Origin: Diphasiastrum complanatum
Lineage: Eukaryota; Streptophyta; Lycopodiopsida; Lycopodiales; Lycopodiaceae
Assembly (NCBI GenBank): GCA_029204225.1
Contig: CM055097.1
Coordinates: forward strand, 42,512,858 to 42,576,857
DNA: 64,000 nucleotides
Direction of reading: 5' to 3'
The notes below the pieces were generated by a model that worked only from the letters and a program-made list of their open reading frames with translations, made no database searches and was not told the origin of the DNA. Position 1 is the first letter of the stretch, and every line of letters starts with the position of its first letter. Below, one piece after another: positions 56,602 to 64,000 of the stretch. The position numbers and the translations under genes were made by a program.

Positions 56602-57010
56602 GTTAATTCGTGCATCCCATTTCGGAAATTGCAACTTTTTAAATGGATGATGTCACCTGTTTGTGCAAAAAAAGAAGAAGCACAAAGCGGACGTCGAATT
56701 CCGACGGATAATACAGATGTCGGAGTCCAACGTCCGCGACTGAATTCTCAAAGCCGCGTCATTATTCTAGGGTTTTCTTATTTTTTATTCTTGTAGGAGA
56801 TTGTTGGAGATCGGCTTTTGGCACTTCTTCTCAACTCTATCAATTCCATTTGTCTCATTCCAAGTACAATTCTTTTGTTTTGTTATGTGCAACTAAGATT
56901 TCTTTCTTTGTAACTTTTTCTTGTACACTATTTTCCTTGTATTGTATATTTTGTGTAGTTAAACACAAATATGTGTCTTAGTAATTTATGATCATGAGCG
57001 AATGTAGTGT

Positions 57011-57374
57011 AACTTTTGAATGACAACTCGGATTGAACGATTACGGTGCCATTAGAAAGCCCTCGACGAGAGCTTTTCAACGACACCCAACATGACCCAG
57101 TTCCAAGCTACGGTGAAGAAGTTATGGCCAGTCAAAGTTTTGGTCGGTCAACACTTGGTCAACCCGATATCTCTTTCAAGTGCAGTCAAACCGGTCAACT
57201 GCGCTTGGAAGAGATATCGGGTTGACCAAGTGTTGACCGACCAAAACTTTGACTGGCCATAACTTCTTTACTGTAGCTCGAAATTGGATCATGTTGTGTG
57301 TCGTTGAAAAGCTCTTGTCGAGGGCTTTCTGATGGCACCATAGTTGTTTCAATTCGAGTTGCCGTTCAAAAGTT
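57011..57374. repeat. Long palindromic (foldback) element, copy 2
   Basis: A 364-bp near-perfect inverted repeat matching the inner arms of copy 1 (AACTTTTGAA...TTCAAAAGTT) with the same centre. Its outer left arm is missing at the 57,003 junction, while the right flank (to 57,511) is shared with copy 1. Confidence 0.88.
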
Positions 57375-57511
57375 ATGATTTTTTTGTAGTCACAGACTAT
57401 ACTACCCACATAGTAGCTAATCATCGAAGACTGTGTGGGCAAGACTGCGGGCAAAAACAGATTTTATTTTAGTATTTTACATTGCCAAAAAATTGTCATC
57501 CTACGTGGCAA

Positions 57512-58120
57512 TCCTTATAGGGCCCTTTCCAAGGCCAAATTTTCTTCTAATGTGAGGAATTAAACATTGACTTCTAAAATACTGAAGGATTATTGCTGAT
57601 TTCCAAAAGACAGTTGAGAGATGTGATTATTAACATTGCTACCTCGATAGTACATTTGACCATCGCTGCTACTACTTTGCAAGCCTTCACTACGCCTATG
57701 AGTATTAGATATGAAGGAAAGCCATCACTAAGCTAGTTGTCAGATTAGAGACTCAGCTAATTGAGCCTTCACGACCATGAAAAGGGAGCTTGCAACTATT
57801 GTCTAAAGCTGATCTATCAACGACCATTGAGAACTCACTGATTTATTGTCAATGGGAGCCCTCATGGCTGTTCTAGTTGAGAGCAGTTTTGTCCTAGCAA
57901 AGGACAGAAGCAAAGTGACAAACATAGTAGAATTAATTGAAGCATTCATGACTAGCACTTCTTCGCTTTCCGGCAACATGCATATGCACTCAGAAATAGG
58001 TATGGCTTTATCTATTTTCAGTTCGTTTCATCTATGTCATTTTTCGTAATCATTTATTTTTTGTATGCACTTTGAATTCCTGTCGATTGGAGTATGTTTG
58101 GTTTTTGCCACGGTTTTCTT
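57512..58120. other. Spacer, nothing recognised
   Basis: An open frame at 57,846-58,049 has no recognisable motif. Confidence 0.4.
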
Positions 58121-58122
58121 TT

Positions 58123-58256
58123 TGCCACGTGGACATCGGATTCCTACGGTCCGGCCACGTGGACGTCGGAATCCGACGTCCATGTGGCATGAAAAAAAAA
58201 GTGAAATTCTTTTTTCAAGTTTGTTTTTCCACGTGGACGTCGGATTCGTGGCAGAA
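58123..58256. repeat. GTCGGAATCCGAC hairpin cluster
   Basis: GCCACGTGGAC(A/G)TCGGA occurs at 58,123 and 58,153 and, inverted, as TCCGACGTCCATGTGGC (to 58,187). A further copy at 58,229-58,254 reads CCACGTGGACGTCGGATTCG. The repeats can pair with one another. Confidence 0.75.
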
Positions 58257-58336
58257 AAAAAAATTCAGGTTTTTTTTTTCACGTGGATTCATGCAAGATG
58301 CCTTTTTTATTATTAAAATATTATAACACTAATACT

Positions 58337-58475
58337 TTTGACTTGCCATAACTTTTTAATCGTAGCTCATAACTATGTCATCTAACATATCATTGGAAAG
58401 CATTTGTCGAGCGCTTTCCAATGCACCAAACTCCGCTAAATTCGGACTTACTACTAAAAAGTTATGCCATTTTTA
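58337..58475. repeat. Diverged foldback element, related to copies 1 and 2
   Basis: TGACTTGCCATAACTTTTTA...GTAGCTC aligns with the right arm of the 53.3-kb palindrome (TGACTGGCCATAACTTCTTC...GTAGCTC). It is itself an inverted repeat (ACTTTTTA...TAAAAAGT; inner stem CATTGGAAAGC...GCTTTCCAATG). Confidence 0.65.
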
Positions 58476-60260
58476 GTATGGAATCAAAATGTGGACTCAA
58501 AAAGTAACGTTACGTAGATTTCAAATTTGAGTGTTTTGATTGGTCCATGTGTAAGAAAAATTTGAGAAAAAATATAAAAAGAATCTTTACAAAGGGTCTT
58601 TTTTGAATTTAGAACTTCTCTAATGTGGCATGTTCTCTGGTTCGTTTTTACTGGCCGGTTGCCGGTTTTGGGCTTGGCATCGGATTCTGACGGATTTTAA
58701 ATGCGACAGAGTCCGACAACCTTATAGCGACGCATTTTTTGACGCCTTTGTCGATTCAAAAAAAAATTAAAACGCGATTTCACGTCGGAAATCGCAGCAA
58801 TTCTTGTAGTGATTCGAATGCAAAATGCCCCTTCTAACACAAAATAAGCATTTTAGCTTGGAATTATCTATCTTGCCCTTTGCCTTTGAGATTGTTGCTT
58901 GATCTAGTCCTACTCTTGGCATGTCAGACTCTACACTCCTTACGCACAAGCACAATATGTAGCTTGTCAGTAGAAGGTAGACTATGTTCAATGGCAAAAC
59001 TTTGGACCAAGTTGGAGTACTCATCTCCAAGTCCATTTATGCGATAGTCAAACTATCGAGGATTCTTGTCAGTCAAATTATTGAAGAAGTATCGACTATC
59101 GACTATTGACAATAGCCCAAATGTTCGATTCGAACATCTATCGAATTGAACATTCAAACCTTTGTCAACCTCAACTCCAGCTGACTCAACTTCAGCTCGA
59201 ATCAACTCCAGCTGACTCAACTGCAACTCGAATCGAATATTGTCGATTGTCTAATTAGCATGATATCACTCTAAATAAAGTTAGTTACTTGCTTAATCTA
59301 GTTGTATCACCATGTAACTAGTTTGACAATGATAGTAGACACGACCGCCGCCATCTGGATAGTGACAGCCATGTTCACCGCCTATTTTCAATGGCTACAG
59401 CCATGATCGCCACCAACTTCCATGTCATATGACATAGCTCAATGCAATCATACATTTGTATATATAACTAAACAAATGTACGATAAATCAATGCAGTTGA
59501 TTGTTGGGGGTATTCCCAACAAAGTGTAAATAAATAAAATCGTCCAATAAAATGTGTTGCGAGGGCATGGCATCCTGCCCATGGCCCAATGAGCACGCAA
59601 GCCAAAGTGTAAATAAAATAAAATAGACTTGGGTCTTTGCAATTAAAATCAAACTTGAGGCCCAAAGTCAATTTTAAACTTATAGTTTACTTTTTAGAGT
59701 TGGGTCCAATTTTGGACTCACATGAATCTTGTGATTTCCAATGTACTTTTTGTGGACCTTTGGATCAAGGTGGGTCCAAGATTACAAACTCACGACAGAT
59801 TCACATTGGAACGAGGAAGCCCTAAAGGCTTTCCAAAAGCTTAAGGATCTCAACAGGGCCCTTGTTGTGTAACTTTGCCTGTGCACTTCTCGAGGCAAAA
59901 GTGCACAGTTTCCAACGCTCATCTCTTTTGTCCACCCAAGTGCCACACACTAACCTTTATCCACCATCCCAAGCATCCACCTCCTCCCACTTAAAATTTG
60001 CTTTGAACAGAAACACAGATCATGCTACACAATAACATAGACAGAAAATACTCTCCACCGCAAGCTCACATAGCAACTGTATTTCTCAAAATAAAATTAC
60101 ACTGTCCATATAGTTGTTCACTCAGGCAACCCATGCATGACCCAGGTTGTCGTTGGCGGGACACATGTCTTGTCGACTTGCCTCGTGGCGAGGCCAACTG
60201 ATCCTTATCAACTGATAGGACCCACAGTACAGTAGCACAGTGATTCTACTTTAATTCTAG
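58476..60260. other. Spacer with short repeats
   Basis: Another GTCGGA-type hairpin lies at 58,675-58,721, and a two-copy ACTCCAGCTGACTCAACT repeat lies at about 59,175 and 59,206. Otherwise there is no coding motif. Part of 59,830-60,260 may be the LTR of the minus-strand copia element, but I cannot place its edges. Confidence 0.4.
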
Positions 60261-60272
60261 CTCTCTCCCTTA
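60261..60272 (-). other. Polypurine tract of copia element
   Basis: Minus-strand AAGGGAGAGAG, 45 bp beyond the pol stop. It is the expected position of the PPT; the LTR start after it is not a clean TG. Confidence 0.5.
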
Positions 60273-60316
60273 AAGTAGAGTCTACTTTTTATACAGTCAT
60301 ATACATAGTTTTAACG

Positions 60317-61560
60317 TCAACAAACTTTAAGTACAGAAAGCTTTGATCTAAACTTATCAAACTTTTCTCCAACAAGTGGCTTAGTGAAAATATCAGCTAG
60401 TTGTTCTTCTGTGCTACAATGAACAACATGAATTTCATGACTCAGCCGCCTCTCATGTATAAAGTGATACTGAATCTCAATGTTTAGTTCTCGCATGGAA
60501 CACTGGATTCTTTGCTAGCTGAATGCCACTCTGACTGTTGCTATGTAATGTCGTGGGATTTTTTTGCTTCATGCCAATTTCTTCCAAGATTTGTCTCAAC
60601 CATATAGCTTTATGTGCTGCACTACACATTGCCTTATACTCAGCTTTTGTGGTGGATAGAGCAATTGTACTTTGCTTCTTACTGGACCAAGAAAAGCAAC
60701 TACCACAAAACTGGAATACATACCCTGTGGTGGATCTACGATCATCATAGTCACCTCCCCAATCTGCATCCACATAACCACACAACTCAGGTAACCCATC
60801 ATGCTTCCTGTAAATCAAGCCATAATCTGAAGTGTCTTTCACATAACGCAAAATGCGTATAGCTGCCTTCCAATGTGTTTCCGTAGGTGCTGCCATAAAC
60901 TAACTTACAATGCCAACAAAATAGCATATATCTGGTCTAGTCGTGGTAAGGTAAGTCAAGCTCCCTACTAACTGCCTATACAACGTAGCATCAAATGGTT
61001 GTGACTCATCAAGCTTAGAAAGCTTTTTACCTGGTTCAATGGGAGTATTCACTGGTTTGCAATCCTGCAACCTAAACTTGTGCAACAACTCTTTGACATA
61101 CTTCACCTGTGTTAAACCCACTTCGTGTCCTTTTTGCCACACCTATACTCCAAGGCAATAATGCATCAAGCTGAGATCTTTCATCTCGAATTGTTCCATG
61201 ACGTCTTTCTTGATCATATCTATCATCTCTTGATTATCTCCCGTAATAATCAAGTCATCATCAATCTTGTTATACCACGCACGTGGTGCCTGTTTAAGAC
61301 CATAAAGCACTTTCTTCAAGTGACATACTTTATTTTCATGTCCCTTCGCTACAAAGCCTTCAGGTTGATCCATGAACACCTCTTCTTCTAACTCACCATT
61401 TAGAAAAGCAGATTTCACATCCATCTGATGCAAAGGCCAATTAAAATGTGAAGCTAAAGCAACAAGTAGATGTAGAGTATTCCACTTACATACTGGTGCA
61501 AAGGTCTCCTCATAGTCAATGCCTTTACTTTGTGCATACCTATCCTTTGATCACCAATCT
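60317..61560 (-). pseudogene. Copia reverse transcriptase and RNase H, catalytically deleted
   Basis: Minus strand. RT starts at about 61,560 (KGIDYEETFAPV) and continues MHQMDVKSAFLNGELEEEVF, CHLKKVLYGLKQAPRAWYNK. It then jumps from NKID straight to DDLIITG. The roughly 30 residues that normally carry the fingers/palm segment up to YV of YVDD are gone in frame, so the polymerase is dead. After a TAG (HYCLGV*) come VKELLHKFRLQDCKPVNTPI, LVGSLTYLTTTRPD, and RNase H DADWGGDYDDRRSTTGY, STIALSTTKAEYKAM. A frameshift near 60,480 precedes the pol tail, which stops at 60,317. Confidence 0.9.
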
Positions 61561-62363
61561 TGCCTTGTGCTTTGTTATACTTCCATCTGCATGATACTTA
61601 GTCATGTATACCCATTTGCAACCAATGGGTTGCTTGCCAACTGGTGGGTCTACTAAGTCCCATGTGCTATACTTAGCAATTGACTCCATCTCCTCTCCCA
61701 TGGCCTTGACCCAATGTCATCATCCTTTGTTTCACCATAAGTCAAAGGTTCTTTGCTTTGAATAATACTAGATAAGAGAGCATAATTTGCTTCATACCTT
61801 TCAGGTTGTGTCTTCTCTCTTGTTGATCTTCATAGCTCTCCTTGGCTAGATGGTCCTGAAAAGTCATTCATAGCACGGCTCTCCAACAATCTCTCAAACC
61901 ACTTAGGGAGCTTCATGTCAGGTGATAGGCTTCCTGGTGAAAATGTATCCCACGGTACATCCTTCTCCTTGCGTTTGTCACCTGTAGCTTCAATCCTTCT
62001 TACACCAAAAGGTTTGTCCCTACCTCTCCAACCTGTTTCTGGGGGTTGAGTAGTAGTACCTTGAGATGTATCCTCATGTTCATCACTTGGAAGGTCAATG
62101 AATGGATCATCATCAGGAGGTATCCTCACTATACCATCTTTCCTACTGGATGTATCTATTTTCTCAGCATCCTCGTCTTCATACATCTTGGATTCATCAA
62201 AGATAACATCACGATTTACATGGATTTTGTTTTCCACTGGATCAAAACATCTATAGTCCTTCACACGATCATCATATCCTAGGAATATACACTTGATAGC
62301 TTTTACATCAAGTTTACGTCTCTCTTCCTTAGGAACGTGTACAAAGGCCTTACATCCAAAGAT
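61561..62363 (-). pseudogene. Copia integrase C-terminus and IN-RT linker
   Basis: Minus strand. The integrase C-terminal motif (IFGCKAFVHVPKEERRKLD, CIFLGYDD) follows in frame after a single TGA at 62,364-62,366, with FDPVENKIHVNRDVIFDESK and an acidic linker to a stop at about 61,830. The region 61,830-61,560 is frame-broken but readable in pieces. Confidence 0.82.
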
Positions 62364-64000
62364 TCACAAGTGGTTCACCTTTGGCTTCTTCTTCATGAAT
62401 GCTTCCTCAGGTGTTATTTTTGGTATGGCAATGGTAGGACTTCTATTTTGAAGATAGACTGCGGTACTGCATGCTTCTGCCCAAAAATCTTTTGGTAGTT
62501 TCATCTCAGCTAGCATAGATCTGGCACTTTCCACAATTGTACGATTCTTGTGCTCAGCTACACCATTGAGAGCAGGAGTATGAGCTTGCATAAATTGTCT
62601 TTTAATCCCACATTGATCACAAAGATCATTGAAGTCATTAGACTTGTACTCACCTCCACTATCTGATCTTAGAACTTTGATCTTCCTACATGTTTGATTT
62701 TCGACCAATGCTTTGAAGCTCTTGAAATTGTCAAATGCATCTGATTTCTTCTTGAAGAAGTAGATCCACATCTTACGTGACATATCATCAATAAAGGTCA
62801 TGAAATAGAAGGCTTTACCTAAGGACATGGTCCTCATAAGCCCACATAAATATGTGTGGATTAAATCTAGGATGTTCTTTGCTCTTGCAACACCACCTTT
62901 ATTGAACTTCTCTCGATGCTGCTTCCCATATACACATGATTCGCACATCGATTTCAAGTGGTCTTCTATAGTAGGCAATCCTGTTACCATCTCCAATTTT
63001 CTCATCAAACTGAGGCTTCCTAAGTTCAAGTGACCAAGCCTCTTATGCCACAACTCGGTTTGTGAGGGAATGGACAATACAAGTCCATGTTGCCCCTTGA
63101 TTGTATCATTCAACCTGTACAATTTTGTATTGGGCTCCCTTACTTCAGCCGCAATAACTTTGAACTTTTGGTTCACATCCTTCACAAAGCAACGATCATG
63201 GGAGAATTCTACTTTCAACTTTTGATCAGCAATGACTCCAACAGAAAGTAGATTTTTCTTCAAACCTGGTACATAAAGTACCTCCCTGATCATCCTGCTT
63301 TTGCCATCAGGTAGTTGGATTGAAATGGTGCCTATCCCCTTGATCCTGCACACCTCACCAATTGCTTGTAAAACGGACGTTCCATTATCAAACACTTTCA
63401 AGCTACTGAACCAGTTCTTGTTACCTGTCATGTGTCTTGTGGCTCCCGAGTCAATATACCACGCTTGATTATCTTGATTAGATGACAATGCAAATATGAA
63501 AATGCTAGAGTCTTCAATCTCACCCTCATCGACGAGGTTACCTGCTTGTTTTGGTTTTCCCTTGTCTTGTTCCGCCATGAATTTGCGACATTCACTCTTC
63601 CAATGGCCCTTCTTACCACAATGGAAGCACTTGCCTTTCTTCTTGGTCTTACTGGAAGATCCCTCATCCTCCTGAGACTTGGCAAATTGCTGCTTAGACT
63701 TCTTCTTACTCTTGCCCTTTCCTTGTTTTTGGCGTGTCGCAAGTGCCTGACGTCAATATTTTGACGTCTAGCTTTCACCATTTCTCGCCGTTGCTCTTCC
63801 TGCATCAAGATTCTTGTGAGCTCATCAAAGGTTGGCAATCTTTCTCTTGATGCTATTCCGCTCACAAACATTTGATAGGGTTCTGCAATGCCGCACAATG
63901 CATTGTGCACCAACTCCACATCACGTATGCGCTCACCAATAGAATGCAGTTCATCCCTCATTGTCTTTATTCCATTCAGGCACTATTCAGCTTTGACTTC
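62364..64000 (-). pseudogene. Copia Gag, protease and integrase core
   Basis: Minus strand, running past the window edge. Gag (MRDELHSIGERIRDVELVHN ... FDELTRILMQEEQRR) is separated by a one-base shift near 63,750 from the main frame. That frame holds a complete zinc knuckle (CFHCGKKGHWKSEC, about 63,620), protease DSGATRHMTGNKNWF, LYVPGLKKNLLSVGV, the integrase zinc finger (H-x4-H ... CESC) and the DD-E core as DLIHTYLCG, VLRSDSGGEYKSND and NGVAEHKNRTIVESA. It stays open from above 63,578 to 62,364, so this is the best-preserved transposon coding block in the window. Confidence 0.92.

Larger units (their letters stand above)
54512..57511 (+). repeat. Segmental duplication copy B
   Basis: Direct-repeat partner of 50,231-53,851, covering RNase H, PPT, LTR and the flanking palindrome. 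It is contiguous with the upstream RT. It lacks the copy-A-specific 660 bp: the join at about 57,003 puts GAGCGAATG directly against the palindrome arm. Confidence 0.82.

Noticed and set aside
58767-59036. Minus-strand ORF with a CLFC string resembling a Gag zinc knuckle
   Set aside because: The His and last Cys are not at the required spacing and there is no Gag context.
1-64000. CRISPR array or bacterial operon
   Set aside because: Spliced plant genes and LTR elements throughout; the direct repeats lack regular unique spacers.

Overview
This is nuclear DNA from a land plant with a repeat-rich genome. The two intact genes encode plant-type SPO11-2 (the meiotic recombination topoisomerase VI A-like protein) and cytosolic ribosomal protein L4. 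Nearly everything else is decayed Ty1/copia and Ty3/gypsy LTR retrotransposon, hAT debris, tandem repeats and foldback sequence. Dense nested retroelements and a 6.8-kb intron in a ribosomal-protein gene would suit a large-genome seed plant such as a gymnosperm. That is an inference; the sequence does not name the species.

Layout. 0-4.8 kb: a broken copia gag-protease relic, AT-rich spacer and two degenerate minisatellites. 4.88-8.23 kb, minus strand: a complete 11-exon SPO11-2 gene of 383 codons, which no single long ORF reveals. 8.5-11.9 kb: a junkyard in which a LINE-like reverse-transcriptase tail, a gypsy protease, two copia 3' ends and a gag zinc knuckle are fused end to end. 13.1-19.8 kb, minus strand: a decayed gypsy element (RNase H, RT with YLND, protease, gag, repeat-filled leader, PBS, 761-bp LTR) whose first gag segment is inverted. 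20.8-29.0 kb, plus strand: RPL4 with telo-box promoter motifs, a 366-codon exon 1, a 6.8-kb intron holding hAT relics and a 40-codon exon 2. 29-41.6 kb: tandem duplications, several LTRs and PBS sites, a copia gag relic and a possible SINE head. 41.6-45.3 kb, plus strand: a gypsy-like element in which gag-protease is joined to an unfamiliar coiled-coil reading frame before a polypurine tract and an LTR of the same family as the one at 19 kb. 45.3-50.2 kb: copia fragments, one more LTR and unassigned sequence. 50.2-58.7 kb: a roughly 3-kb segmental duplication carrying a copia 3' end, its LTR and the flanking DNA, two long palindromes, a diverged third palindrome and a family of short hairpins built on GTCGGAATCCGAC. 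60.3-64.0 kb, minus strand: a nearly complete but dead copia polyprotein.

The two host genes have unrelated roles (meiotic double-strand breaks; translation) and no sign of joint regulation. The most unusual material is the coiled-coil frame in the gypsy-like element (42.2-43.4 kb), the palindrome and hairpin cluster at 52-59 kb, and the hAT ends in the RPL4 intron. Gene structures were built by hand from splice consensus and remembered family conservation; no alignment or expression evidence was available.
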